64,000 nucleotides of DNA from Streptomyces coelicoflavus (GTDB taxonomy: Bacteria; Actinomycetota; Actinomycetes; Streptomycetales; Streptomycetaceae). Made by a program: the position numbers and the translations under genes. Each line of letters begins with the position of its first letter. Position 1 is the first letter of the stretch. The notes below the pieces were generated by a model. That model searched no databases. It saw only the letters and a list, made by a program, of their open reading frames with translations, and was not told where the DNA came from. Below are positions 47,333 to 56,098 of this stretch, piece after piece. The stretch spans positions 434,001 through 498,000 of the forward strand of contig NZ_BEWB01000005.1 of NCBI RefSeq assembly GCF_003112555.1, written 5' to 3'.

Positions 47333-48465
47333 TGGATTTCTCCCTGGGAGAAGAGCTCGAAGCGGTCCGTGACCTGGCGCGGGAGATCTTCACCGACCGG
47401 GCGACGCCCGAGCGGCTGCGCGAGGTCGAGACCTCGCCCACCCGGACCGACACCCGCCTCTGGGCCGACCTGGCCTCGGCCGGACTGCTCGGCGCCGTGC
47501 TGCCGGAGGCGGACGGCGGCGCCGGACTCCGCATGGCGGGACTCTGCGTCCTCCTGGAGGAGCAGGGCCGCAGGGTGGCGCCGGTACCGCTGTGGCCGGC
47601 CCTGGCCGGTGGCCTCGCCGTCGCCGCGCACGGCACCGCGCGTCAGCGGGCGGAGCTGCTGCCGGGCCTCGCGAGCGGCGAGGTACGGCCGACCGTCGCG
47701 CTGGAGGAGTTCGGCCCCGCCGACCCGCTCGCGCCGCGCACCGGGGCGACGCCGGACGGCACGGCCCAGGACGGCCCGCGCTGGCGGCTGACCGGCACCA
47801 AGGCCGTCGTACCCGCGCCGGGCGGCGCCCGGCACGTCCTGGTCACCGCGACCACCGACGCGGGCCCCGGCCTGTTCCTGGTCGCCGCCGACGCCCCCGG
47901 AACGGCCTGGGAGCCCGCCGAGACCACCACGTACGACATGAGCGGCCACCTCGCCCTCGACGGCGCCCCGGCCGAAGCCGTGGGCACGCCCGGCGACGGC
48001 ACCGTGGCGGCGCTGGTCCGCGACTCCTTCGTGGCGCTGGCCGCCGTCCAGGTGGGCGTGGCCGAGGGCGCCCTGCGGTACGCGGCCGACCACCTGGGCG
48101 AACGCACGCAGTTCGGCCGTCCGCTGGCCACCTTCCAGGCCGTGCAGCACCAGCTCGCCGACTGCTACATCGACATCGACGCGATGCGGGTCACGCTGTG
48201 GCAGGCCGTGGACGCGCTGCGGGAACCGTTCGACGCGGCGGACGCCGACCGGGCCGCCCTGGTCGCCAAGTGGTGGGCCAGCGAGGCCGGTCTGAACACC
48301 GTCCACCGCGTCCAGCACGTGCACGGCGGCATCGGCGTCGACACCGACTACCCGGTGCACCGGCACTTCCTGTGGGGCAAGCAGATCTCCACCACCCTGG
48401 GCGGAGCGGGCGCCGACCTGGAACGCCTCGGCGCCCTGCTGACCGGCGCGGCGGTGGCCTCATGA
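47332..48465 (+). CDS. Acyl-CoA dehydrogenase, ChsE1/FadE28-like
   Basis: ATG 47332 overlaps the ChsH2 stop (TGATG). The 377-residue product is a divergent dehydrogenase-fold protein: GAVLPEADGGAGLRMAGLCV, ERTQFGRPLATFQAVQHQLAD and HVHGGIGVDTDYPVHRHFLW. The middle beta domain is degenerate, lacking the usual EPGxGSD loop (EEFGPADP instead), as in the non-catalytic-type subunit FadE28. It probably pairs with the enzyme at 45159. In the mycobacterial igr operon fadE28 precedes fadE29; here it sits between chsH2 and chsH1. Confidence 0.83.
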   Translation: MDFSLGEELEAVRDLAREIFTDRATPERLREVETSPTRTDTRLWADLASAGLLGAVLPEADGGAGLRMAGLCVLLEEQGRRVAPVPLWPALAGGLAVAAHGTARQRAELLPGLASGEVRPTVALEEFGPADPLAPRTGATPDGTAQDGPRWRLTGTKAVVPAPGGARHVLVTATTDAGPGLFLVAADAPGTAWEPAETTTYDMSGHLALDGAPAEAVGTPGDGTVAALVRDSFVALAAVQVGVAEGALRYAADHLGERTQFGRPLATFQAVQHQLADCYIDIDAMRVTLWQAVDALREPFDAADADRAALVAKWWASEAGLNTVHRVQHVHGGIGVDTDYPVHRHFLWGKQISTTLGGAGADLERLGALLTGAAVAS

Positions 48466-48917
48466 GCCCCGTCCGGGACACCCCTGCCGTCCCCGCCACC
48501 CGCACCTACGCCGAGGTCGCCGTCGGCGACGTACTCCCGGACCTGACGATCCCGGTGACGCGCACCCTGATCGTCGCGACGGCGCTCGCGAGCCGCGACT
48601 ACCAGGACGTGCACCACGATCCCGAACTCGCCCGCGAGCGCGGCTCCAAGGACATCTTCATGAACATTCTGACCAGCAACGGCCTGGTCGACCGCTACGT
48701 CACCGGCTGGGCAGGACCCGCCGCCGTCGTCAGGGCCGTCCGCATCCGGCTCGGCGCCCCCAACCACCCCGGCGACACCATGGTGCTCACCGGCACGGTC
48801 ACCGCGAAGTCCGACGCGGACCGCCACGTCGACATCGCCGTCAAGGGCACCAACAGCCTCGGCGCCCACGTCACCGGCACGGTCACCGTGCGTCTGCCCG
48901 GGGAGGTGACGCCATGA
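48462..48917 (+). CDS. chsH1: Steroid enoyl-CoA hydratase subunit ChsH1 (MaoC)
   Basis: The 151-residue MaoC hotdog protein starts at ATG 48462 (ATGA overlap). It has ATALASRDYQDVHHDPELARE, the Asp/His hydratase element, then KDIFMNILTSNGLVDRYVTGW. It forms the ChsH1-ChsH2 hydratase that adds water across the side-chain double bond. It overlaps ltp2 by ATGA, matching the conserved chsH1-ltp2 order. Confidence 0.9.
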   Translation: MSPVRDTPAVPATRTYAEVAVGDVLPDLTIPVTRTLIVATALASRDYQDVHHDPELARERGSKDIFMNILTSNGLVDRYVTGWAGPAAVVRAVRIRLGAPNHPGDTMVLTGTVTAKSDADRHVDIAVKGTNSLGAHVTGTVTVRLPGEVTP

Positions 48918-50098
48918 CCACCGGCACGCTCCTCCCGGCCGCCGCCGTGGCCGGCATCGGCGCCACCGAGTTCTCCAAGGACTCCGGACGCAGCGAACTC
49001 CAGCTCGCCTGCGAGGCCGTGCTCGCCGCCCTCGCCGACGCCGGACTGAAGCCCGCCGACGTGGACGGCCTGGTCACCTTCACCGCCGAGACCAACTCCG
49101 AGATCCACGTCGCCCGCAACACCGGCATGGGCGACCTGACGTTCTTCTCCCGCATCGGCTACGGCGGCGGCGCGGGCTGCGGCACGGTCCAGCAGGCGGC
49201 CATGGCCGTCGCCACCGGCGCCGCCGAAGTCGTCGTCTGCTACCGGGCGTTCAACGAACGCTCCGGCGAACGCTACGGGCTCGGCCAGGCCGCCCGCCCC
49301 ATGGACACCACCGCCGACCGGGCCGCCTACGCCTGGATGACCCCCTTCGGGCTGAGCACCCCCGCCCAGTGGGTGGCCATGTTCGCCCGCCGCTACCTCC
49401 ACGAGTACGGCGCCACCACCGACGACTTCGGCCGCGTCGCCGTCCTCGACCGCAAGCACGCGGCGAACAACCCCGCCGCCTGGTTCCACGGCCGCCCCAT
49501 CACCCTCCAGGACCACCGCGACTCCCGCTGGATCGCCGAGCCGCTGCGGCTGCTCGACTGCTGCCAGGAGACCGACGGCGGCCAGGCCCTCGTCGTCGTC
49601 TCCGCCGAACGCGCCCGCGACCTGCCCCACCCGCCCGCGCTGATCCGCGCCGCCGCCCAGGGACTCGGCGCCGACCAGCACATGATGACCAGCTACTACC
49701 GGCCCACCATCACCGGCATCCCCGAGATGGGCCTGGTCGGACGGCAGCTGTACCGGCAGAGCGGCCTCGGCCCCGACGACGTCGACGCGGCGGTCCTCTA
49801 CGACCACTTCACCCCGCTGGTCCTGCCCCAGCTGGAGGAGCTGGGCTTCTGCGAGCCGGGCGAGGCGAAGGACTTCATCGCCGACGGCCACCTCGAACTC
49901 GGCGGACGGCTGCCCCTCAACACGCACGGCGGACAGCTCGGCGAGGCCTACCTGCACGGCATGAACGGCATCGCCGAAGGCGTCCGCCTGGTCCGCGGCA
50001 CCTCCGTCAACCAGCCGGACGGCGTCGGCCACGTCCTGGTCACCGCCGGCACCGGAGTCCCCACCAGCGGCCTGATCCTGGGAGCCGACCACCGATGA
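48914..50098 (+). CDS. ltp2: Steroid side-chain retro-aldolase Ltp2
   Basis: The 394-residue thiolase-like protein lacks thiolase Cys motifs but retains Tyr296 (DAAVLYDHFTPL) and Tyr346 (THGGQLGEAYLHGMN). Their 50-residue spacing equals that of the two catalytic tyrosines reported for actinobacterial Ltp2 (Tyr294/Tyr344). It cleaves the 17-hydroxy steroid-CoA made by ChsH1-ChsH2 to a 17-ketosteroid plus propionyl-CoA, completing side-chain removal. The DUF35 domain of the upstream ChsH2 would be its partner. Confidence 0.92.
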   Translation: MTTGTLLPAAAVAGIGATEFSKDSGRSELQLACEAVLAALADAGLKPADVDGLVTFTAETNSEIHVARNTGMGDLTFFSRIGYGGGAGCGTVQQAAMAVATGAAEVVVCYRAFNERSGERYGLGQAARPMDTTADRAAYAWMTPFGLSTPAQWVAMFARRYLHEYGATTDDFGRVAVLDRKHAANNPAAWFHGRPITLQDHRDSRWIAEPLRLLDCCQETDGGQALVVVSAERARDLPHPPALIRAAAQGLGADQHMMTSYYRPTITGIPEMGLVGRQLYRQSGLGPDDVDAAVLYDHFTPLVLPQLEELGFCEPGEAKDFIADGHLELGGRLPLNTHGGQLGEAYLHGMNGIAEGVRLVRGTSVNQPDGVGHVLVTAGTGVPTSGLILGADHR

Positions 50099-50964
50099 CC
50101 AGCACCCGCACCAGCACCAGCACCAGCACGTGGCACGGCCACGACCTCGGCACCCGCACCGTCTCCTACACCGAGCGCGACGCCATCCTGTACGCCCTCG
50201 CCGTCGGCGCCCCGGCCGACCGGCTGGACCTCGTGTACGAGCGGGACCTGCGCGTCCTACCCACCTTCGCCCTCACCCTCGCCCAGTGGGCGCCCGACGC
50301 CCTCGGCGCACTCGGCGCCTTCGACATCACCACCGCCGTGCACGGCAGCCAACGCCTCACCGTGAAACGCCCGTTGGAGCGCTCCGGCGAGCTGGTGACG
50401 TCCGCGCGGGTCGCCGACGTGTGGGACAAGGGCTCCGCCGCCGTGTTCGACGTCGAGGTGGACTGCGACCGTTTCACGGCCACCTGGTCGATCTTCGCCC
50501 CCGGCAGCGGCGGATTCGGCGGGGAACGCGGACCGTCCGCACCGCGCCGCCCGGACCGGCCGGCCGACCACCGGCCGACCGTGCCCACGCACTCCCGGCA
50601 GGCCGCCCTCTACCGGCTGCTCGGCGACCGGCACGCCATGCACATCGACCCCGAGGCGGCGAGGGCGGCGGGGATGCCCCGGCCGTTCCTGCACGGCCTG
50701 TGCACCCTCGCCGCGGCCCTGCTGCCGCTCGCCGACACCCTCGGCGCGCACCCCGCCGACCTGGCGGAACTGGAGGCCCGGTTCGCCGCCCCCGTCTTCC
50801 CGGGCGACGCGCTCGCCCTGCACGGCTGGACCGGCGACGACACCGGAGTCCGCTTCGAGGCGGCGGCCGACGACGGACGCACCGTGCTCTCCGGCGGCCG
50901 CGCCCGCTTCGCCCCGGACCGGGGCGCCGCCGCACCGACCCGCGAGGAGACCCCCGATGCTTGA
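50095..50964 (+). CDS. Second ChsH3-like MaoC protein with altered active-site motif
   Basis: The 289-residue double-hotdog protein overlaps ltp2 by ATGA. Its first half matches the 40793 paralogue (LVYERDLRVLPTFALTLAQW) but the hydratase motif is GDRHAMHIDP: Asp178 and His183 are kept while Asn is replaced by His180. Activity may be altered or specialised. The N-terminus is a Thr-Ser-Arg repeat (residues 2-12) from a hexanucleotide tract. It overlaps hsaE by 8 bp, so it is co-translated with ring-degradation genes. Confidence 0.82.
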   Translation: MTSTRTSTSTSTWHGHDLGTRTVSYTERDAILYALAVGAPADRLDLVYERDLRVLPTFALTLAQWAPDALGALGAFDITTAVHGSQRLTVKRPLERSGELVTSARVADVWDKGSAAVFDVEVDCDRFTATWSIFAPGSGGFGGERGPSAPRRPDRPADHRPTVPTHSRQAALYRLLGDRHAMHIDPEAARAAGMPRPFLHGLCTLAAALLPLADTLGAHPADLAELEARFAAPVFPGDALALHGWTGDDTGVRFEAAADDGRTVLSGGRARFAPDRGAAAPTREETPDA

Positions 50965-51745
50965 CCCCGCACAGCGCGCCGAGGCCGCCGAACTGCTCCG
51001 CACCGCACAGCGCGACCGGGCCCCCGTCGACCCGCTGACCACCACCTGGCCGGACATCGACGCCACCGACGCGTACGAGATCCAACTCCGCAACGTCCGC
51101 GAGCAGTTGCAGAAAGAGGACGTCACGGTCCACGGGCACAAGGTCGGCCTGTCCTCCAAGGTCATGCAGCAGATGATGGGCGTCGACGAACCCGACTACG
51201 GCCACCTGCTCTCCGACATGGTGCTGACCGAGGGGACACCCGTCGACACCGGCCGCTACTGCCAGCCGCGCATCGAGGTCGAGATCGGCTACGTGCTCGG
51301 CCGGAGCCTGCCCGGTGAGGGATGCACCACCGCGGACGTCCTCGCCGCCACCGAGTACGTCGTACCGAGCATCGAACTCATCGACAGCCGCATCAGGGAT
51401 TGGAAGATCGGCCTCGCCGACACCATTGCCGACAACGCGTCCTCCGCCGGAGTGCTCCTCGGCGCCGCCCGGGTCCGGCCGGCCGACCTGGACCCCGCCG
51501 ACGTCGCCGCCGTCCTGTACCGGGGCGGCGAGGAGATCGCCCGGGGCAACACCAGCGCCGTACTGGGCGACCCGACCGAGGCGGTCGCGTGGCTGGCCCG
51601 CAAGGTGGCCTCCTACGAGGTGCGCCTTGAGGCCGGACACGTCGTGCTGCCGGGCTCGTGCACCCGGGCCGTGGACGTGCGGCCGGGGGACGAGTTCCGG
51701 GCCGAGTTCGAGGGACTCGGCTCCGTATCGATCGCCTTCGTCTGA
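50957..51745 (+). CDS. hsaE: 2-hydroxypenta-2,4-dienoate hydratase HsaE
   Basis: The 262-residue hydratase has KVGLSSKVMQQMMGVDEPDY, QPRIEVEIGYVLGR (metal-binding Glu residues), VPSIELIDSRIRDWKIGLAD and NTSAVLGDPTEAVAWLARK, all typical of the MhpD/HsaE family. It hydrates the dienoate released by HsaD for cleavage by HsaF. It is separated from the other hsa genes by 16 kb, inside the side-chain operon, and completes the HsaE-F-G trio. Confidence 0.93.
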   Translation: MLDPAQRAEAAELLRTAQRDRAPVDPLTTTWPDIDATDAYEIQLRNVREQLQKEDVTVHGHKVGLSSKVMQQMMGVDEPDYGHLLSDMVLTEGTPVDTGRYCQPRIEVEIGYVLGRSLPGEGCTTADVLAATEYVVPSIELIDSRIRDWKIGLADTIADNASSAGVLLGAARVRPADLDPADVAAVLYRGGEEIARGNTSAVLGDPTEAVAWLARKVASYEVRLEAGHVVLPGSCTRAVDVRPGDEFRAEFEGLGSVSIAFV

Positions 51746-51786
51746 CGTCCGACAACACGTAACAGGAACACGGAAAGAGGCACAGC

Positions 51787-52722
51787 ATGCGCACCACGAA
51801 CACCACCCTGGAGGGGCGTACCGCCGTCGTCACCGGTGCGGGCGCGGGACTCGGCCGGGCCGAGGCGCTCGCCCTCGCGGAACTCGGCGCCAACGTGGTG
51901 GTCAACGACGTCGGCCCGGCGGCCGACGACGTGGTCGCCGAGATCAAGGCCCTGGGCGCGGACGCGGTCGCCGTGACCGGCGACGTGGGTGACTGGTCCA
52001 TGGGCGAGCGCCTGGTGGCGGCCGCCGTGGAGACCTTCGGCGGCCTCGACGTCGTCGTCAACAACGCGGGCGTCCTGCGCGACCGGATGCTCTTCAACCT
52101 CTCCGAGTCCGACTGGGACGACGTCATCCGCGTCCACCTCAAGGGCCACGCCGGACTCTCCCGCGCCGCCTCCGTGCACTGGCGGGCCGCCTCCAAGGCG
52201 TCCGGCGCCCCCGTCTACGGCCGGGTCGTCAACACCAGCTCCGAGGCCTTCCTGTTCGGCGCCCCCGGCCAGCCGAACTACTCCGCGGCCAAGGCCGGGA
52301 TCACCGCGCTCACCCTGGCCACCGCCCAGGGCATGTCCCGCTACGGGGTGCGCGCCAACGCCATCTGCCCGCGCGCCCGCACCGCCATGACCGCCGACTC
52401 CTTCGGCGAGGGCGTGAACGCGCCGGGCGGCCTCGACATCATGGCCCCCGAACGCGTCGCCACCCTGGTCGCCCACCTGGCCTCACCGGCCGCCGACGGG
52501 ATCAACGGGCAGGTCTTCGTCGTCTACGGCGACATGGTCGCCCTGCTCGCGCCGCCCACGGTGGAGCACAAGTTCACCGCCGCCGACGGCACCTTCACCC
52601 CCGAGGAACTCGACGCCCAGCTCACCCCGTACTTCAGCGGCCGGGACCCCTACCGGAACTACGCCGCGTACAGTGTCGCCGCGCTCGACACGACGGGTAC
52701 CCAGCAGACCCCGGCGGGCTGA
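51787..52722 (+). CDS. Steroid side-chain 3-hydroxyacyl-CoA dehydrogenase (ChsB1/HSD4A-like SDR)
   Basis: The 311-residue SDR has TGAGAGLGRAEALALAELGA, VVVNDVG, NNAGVLRDRMLFNLSESDWD and the YSAAK active site, plus a C-terminal extension (about 255-311). The NNAGVLRD.M text and extension are hallmarks of the peroxisomal MFE-2/HSD17B4-type SDRs that include mycobacterial Rv3502c (ChsB1). It would oxidise the hydroxyacyl-CoA made by a ChsH3-like hydratase before thiolysis. AAAGAGGC lies upstream. It is the last gene of the operon and is convergent with a TetR gene. Confidence 0.86.
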   Translation: MRTTNTTLEGRTAVVTGAGAGLGRAEALALAELGANVVVNDVGPAADDVVAEIKALGADAVAVTGDVGDWSMGERLVAAAVETFGGLDVVVNNAGVLRDRMLFNLSESDWDDVIRVHLKGHAGLSRAASVHWRAASKASGAPVYGRVVNTSSEAFLFGAPGQPNYSAAKAGITALTLATAQGMSRYGVRANAICPRARTAMTADSFGEGVNAPGGLDIMAPERVATLVAHLASPAADGINGQVFVVYGDMVALLAPPTVEHKFTAADGTFTPEELDAQLTPYFSGRDPYRNYAAYSVAALDTTGTQQTPAG

Positions 52723-52744
52723 AGGACCCGGCCCCTCGCCCCCG

Positions 52745-53356
52745 TCAGACCCCGTCGTCGCCGGGGGCGAGCAGCAGCCGGCAGGCCATCCGCAGGTCGG
52801 CGTCGGCCTCCTCCGGGGAGATCCGCTCGTTGAGCCGGGACTGCAGGACGCCGTACCAGAGCAGGGTCAGCAGCCGCAGCCGGGCGACATGGTGCTCCGT
52901 GGGGTCCTCGACTCCCCAGGCCCGCAGCAGCAGGTCGAGGAAGCCCGTGTCGACCCGGGCCAGGTCGGGGACGGTCGAGGCGCGGGCGGCGTTCGCCGAC
53001 TGGATCATCGCGGTGGCCAGCTCAGGCCGGCGCAGCAGACTGCGGGTGGCACCCGCCAGCGTCGCGAAGACGGCGTCCTCGGGCGAGTCGTGCGCGGTCC
53101 GGTCCGCGAGCCGCGCGCCGAGCCCCTCGATCTGGTCGGCCATCACGGCCGTGAACAGGTGCGTCTTCGACGGGAAATACCGGTACAGGGTGCCGATCGC
53201 CACCCCCGCGGACTTGGCCACCTCGTGCATCTGCACCCGCTCGAGCCCCGTCTCGGCGGCGATGTCCGCCGCCGCCCGCAGGATGCTCTGCCGGCGCGCG
53301 TGCTGCCGGGGCGAACTGGGCTCGGCCCCCGCCCTGGCCTCGGCGATTCTGGGCAC
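52745..53356 (-). CDS. TetR-family regulator, KstR-like
   Basis: GTG 53356 is chosen because GGAGG lies 6 bp upstream; it gives 203 residues. The helix-turn-helix (about 42-61) reads VQMHEVAKSAGVAIGTLYRYFPSK, very like KstR. A variable all-helical ligand domain follows. Position inside the steroid island and divergence from a kstD-type gene make it a good candidate for a repressor of island promoters, de-repressed by a steroid-CoA. The divergent promoter region carries a perfect copy of the island motif. Confidence 0.87.
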   Translation of the reverse strand: MPRIAEARAGAEPSSPRQHARRQSILRAAADIAAETGLERVQMHEVAKSAGVAIGTLYRYFPSKTHLFTAVMADQIEGLGARLADRTAHDSPEDAVFATLAGATRSLLRRPELATAMIQSANAARASTVPDLARVDTGFLDLLLRAWGVEDPTEHHVARLRLLTLLWYGVLQSRLNERISPEEADADLRMACRLLLAPGDDGV

Positions 53357-53450
53357 GCTCTCCCTCCAGGCGCTCGATCGTCTCGTGGCAACGGTCTTCG
53401 ACAATACGCGCGCCCCGGGCCCCACGTCAGGTGCCGCCCGGCCCTCGTAC

Positions 53451-53465
53451 CGGTCAGTGGGACCG
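53451..53465. promoter_or_regulatory. Steroid-island motif between TetR and kstD-type genes
   Basis: CGGTC-AGTGG-GACCG is a perfect inverted repeat. The containing 17-mer GTACCGGTCAGTGGGAC is identical to the kshA-promoter copy. It lies 95 bp from the TetR start and 88 bp from the kstD-type start, so it suits autoregulation plus control of the divergent operon. Confidence 0.75.
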
Positions 53466-53553
53466 CTCCCGCCCCTGCCGCCACCGGCGCGGTCTGCTGA
53501 AGCCTCACCCCCCGAACACCATCGAACATCCACCGACTGGCAGGAGGGCATCC

Positions 53554-55209
53554 ATGCGGGACGGCCGAACGGAAGGCGACGCCACGCACGACGCCATACG
53601 CGAGCCCACCGGCGACGCGATCCACGACGTGATCGTCGTCGGATCCGGCGCGGGAGCCATGACCGGGGCCCTGATGGCCGCTGCGGACGGCCTGGACACG
53701 GTCGTCCTGGAACGGACGGCGCTGCTCGGCGGCACCTCCGCCTACTCCGGGGCCGCCTGCTGGCTGCCCGGCACCCAGGTGCAGGAACGCGCCGGTCTCG
53801 GCGACTCCACCGACGCCGCCCGCACCTATCTGCGGGCCCTCGTCGGTGACACGGGACCGGACCGCCGGGAGGCCTTCCTGCGGCACGCGCCCGAACTGGT
53901 CGCCCGGCTGGAGAGCGACCCGGCCGTGGAGTTCGAGTGGCGGGCCTTCCCCGACTACGTCGCCGCCCCGGGACGCATGGACGCCGGACGGTCCTTCGTG
54001 CCGCGCGATCTTCCGCGGGAGGAGCTGGGCGACCTGCTGCCCCTGGTCCGCCCCGCGGTCGACCGGGACCGGGCCGGCCAGGGCCACCCCGACGGCCCGC
54101 TGACCGCCGGCCGCGCCCTGATAGGCCGCCTCCTGCTCGCCGCCACCCGCACCGGCAACACCACCGTGCGCACCGGGCACCGCGTCACCGGCCTGGTCAC
54201 CGAGCACGGCCGGGTGACCGGCGTCGAGGCCGAGACCCCGCAGGGCACGGTCACCGTACGGGCCCGGCGCGGCGTGCTGCTGGCCGCGGGCGGCTTCGAG
54301 GGCGACGACGCGCTGCGCACCGAGCACGGTGTACCCGGGGCCGCCGCGTGGACCATGGCACCCCCGGGAGCGACCACGGGCGACCTGCTGCGTGCCGCCG
54401 TCCGCATCGGTGCCGCCACCGACCTCCTGGACGAGGCCTGGTGGTGCCCCGGCACCGAACGGCCGGACGGCAGCGCCGCGTTCACCCTCGGCCTGCGCGG
54501 CGGCATCGTCGTGGACGCGGCTGGGCGGCGCTTCGCCAACGAGTCACTGCCGTACGACCGCATGGGCCGCGCCCTCGCCACCGCGCAGGCACCCGCCCAT
54601 CTGATCTTCGACTCGCGTGAGGGCGGCGGCCTGCCCGCCATCACCGTGCCGCCCGCCGACCCGGAGGAGCACCTCGCGTCCGGCGTCTGGGTGAAGGCCG
54701 ACACACTGCCCGAACTCGCCGAGCGCATCGGTGTCCCGGCCGGCGCGCTGACCGACGCCGTCGCCCGCTTCAACGGCCATGCCGCGACCGGCACCGACCC
54801 GGACCACCACCGGGGCGAGGACCCCTACGACCGGTTCTTCGCCGACACCCGCAACGCCCCCGGACCCAACCCCTGCCTGGTCCCGCTGGACCGCCCGCCC
54901 TACTACGCGGCCCGCCTCGTCCTCGCCGACCTCGGCACCAAGGGCGGCCTGCGCACCGACGTCCACGCCCGCGTCCTCGACGGCGCGGGGGACCCGATCC
55001 CGGGCCTGTACGCCGCCGGAAACACCAGCGCCTCCTTCACCGGCCGGGTCTACCCGGGCCCCGGCGTCCCCATCGGCACCGGGATGGTCTTCGCCTCGCT
55101 GGCCGTGCGGGACATGACCTCCCCCGGTGCGCTCCCGGCCAGTGGGATCCCCAGCGGCGCCACCGGCGGGGCGCGTTCTACGGTCACCGCACCGCCGGCC
55201 AGGGACTGA
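53554..55209 (+). CDS. Second 3-ketosteroid delta1-dehydrogenase (KstD-type)
   Basis: ATG 53554 follows GGAGGG at 7 bp; the product has 551 residues. It has HDVIVVGSGAGAMTGALMAA (FAD), LLGGTSAYSGAACWLP and the KstD active-site segment RVYPGPGVPIGTGMVF with Tyr500 and Gly504. It differs clearly from the first kstD (26128), so it probably handles a different steroid, for example one with a remaining side chain or a 5alpha configuration. It heads the third plus-strand operon of the island (to 59735). Confidence 0.88.
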   Translation: MRDGRTEGDATHDAIREPTGDAIHDVIVVGSGAGAMTGALMAAADGLDTVVLERTALLGGTSAYSGAACWLPGTQVQERAGLGDSTDAARTYLRALVGDTGPDRREAFLRHAPELVARLESDPAVEFEWRAFPDYVAAPGRMDAGRSFVPRDLPREELGDLLPLVRPAVDRDRAGQGHPDGPLTAGRALIGRLLLAATRTGNTTVRTGHRVTGLVTEHGRVTGVEAETPQGTVTVRARRGVLLAAGGFEGDDALRTEHGVPGAAAWTMAPPGATTGDLLRAAVRIGAATDLLDEAWWCPGTERPDGSAAFTLGLRGGIVVDAAGRRFANESLPYDRMGRALATAQAPAHLIFDSREGGGLPAITVPPADPEEHLASGVWVKADTLPELAERIGVPAGALTDAVARFNGHAATGTDPDHHRGEDPYDRFFADTRNAPGPNPCLVPLDRPPYYAARLVLADLGTKGGLRTDVHARVLDGAGDPIPGLYAAGNTSASFTGRVYPGPGVPIGTGMVFASLAVRDMTSPGALPASGIPSGATGGARSTVTAPPARD

Positions 55210-55222
55210 GGAGAGGTACTCG

Positions 55223-56017
55223 ATGATCGACAAGAGTGTGTACGGGCCGTGGGCGGTCGTCGCGGGCGGCTCCGAGGGCGTCGGCGCCGCGTTCGCCGAG
55301 CAGCTCGCCGACGCCGGGATCAACCTGGTGCTGATCGCCCGCAAGCAGGGGCCGCTCCACGAGACCGCCGACCGGGCGCGGGCCCGGGGCGTCGAGGTCC
55401 GCACCCTCGCCCTCGACCTGCTCGACCCCGGGGCCCTGGCGGCCGTCCGCACGGTCACCGACGGCCTGGAGGTCGGGCTGCTGATCTTCAACGCGGGCGC
55501 CAACACCTACGGCCACGACTTCGTCACCGGCGACCTCGACGGCGTCCAGGGCGTGCTGGACCTGAACATCACCGCGCAGCTCGCCCTCACCCACCACTTC
55601 GGGGCCCTGATGAAGGAGCGGCGCCGCGGCGGCATCATGCTGGTCGGCTCCCTCTCCGGCTACCTGGGCCAGGCCCGGATCAGCGTCTACTCGGCGGCCA
55701 AGGCGTTCAGCCGCGTCTTCGCCGAGGGTCTGTGGCTGGAGCTGCGCGAGTACGACGTGCACGTCCTCGAACTGGTCCTGGGCGTGACCCGGACCCCCGC
55801 GATGGAACGCGCCGGCCTGCGGATGGACCTGCCCGGCCTGCGCGTCGCCGAACCGGACGACGTCGCCCGGGAGGGCCTCGACCACCTCGCCGACGGACCC
55901 GTGCGGGTCGCCGGCGGCAACGCGGAGACCGCCGAGCGGCGCAGCGGCTTCCCCCGCGCCGAACTGGTCCTCGGCGCGCACGAGGCCTCCCAGCGGCTGC
56001 TGCCCACCGCCACCTGA
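55223..56017 (+). CDS. SDR-family oxidoreductase
   Basis: ATG 55223 follows GAGGAGAGG at 7 bp. The 264-residue SDR has VVAGGSEGVGAAFAEQLADAG, LIARKQGPLHETADRARARG (NADP-type), LIFNAGANTYG and YSAAK. It resembles the 17beta-HSD/KAR-like group (GGSEGVG, FNAG). The substrate is unknown, but the operon position between a kstD and a FadD3-like ligase suggests a ketosteroid or HIP-type keto group. Confidence 0.83.
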   Translation: MIDKSVYGPWAVVAGGSEGVGAAFAEQLADAGINLVLIARKQGPLHETADRARARGVEVRTLALDLLDPGALAAVRTVTDGLEVGLLIFNAGANTYGHDFVTGDLDGVQGVLDLNITAQLALTHHFGALMKERRRGGIMLVGSLSGYLGQARISVYSAAKAFSRVFAEGLWLELREYDVHVLELVLGVTRTPAMERAGLRMDLPGLRVAEPDDVAREGLDHLADGPVRVAGGNAETAERRSGFPRAELVLGAHEASQRLLPTAT

Positions 56018-56098
56018 CCGGGGGAGCGGCACACCCTCCCGCGCGCCGCAGCACCGCACTCCCACCGTCCGCGTACGCCGTTCCCTCCCGGAGAGCAG

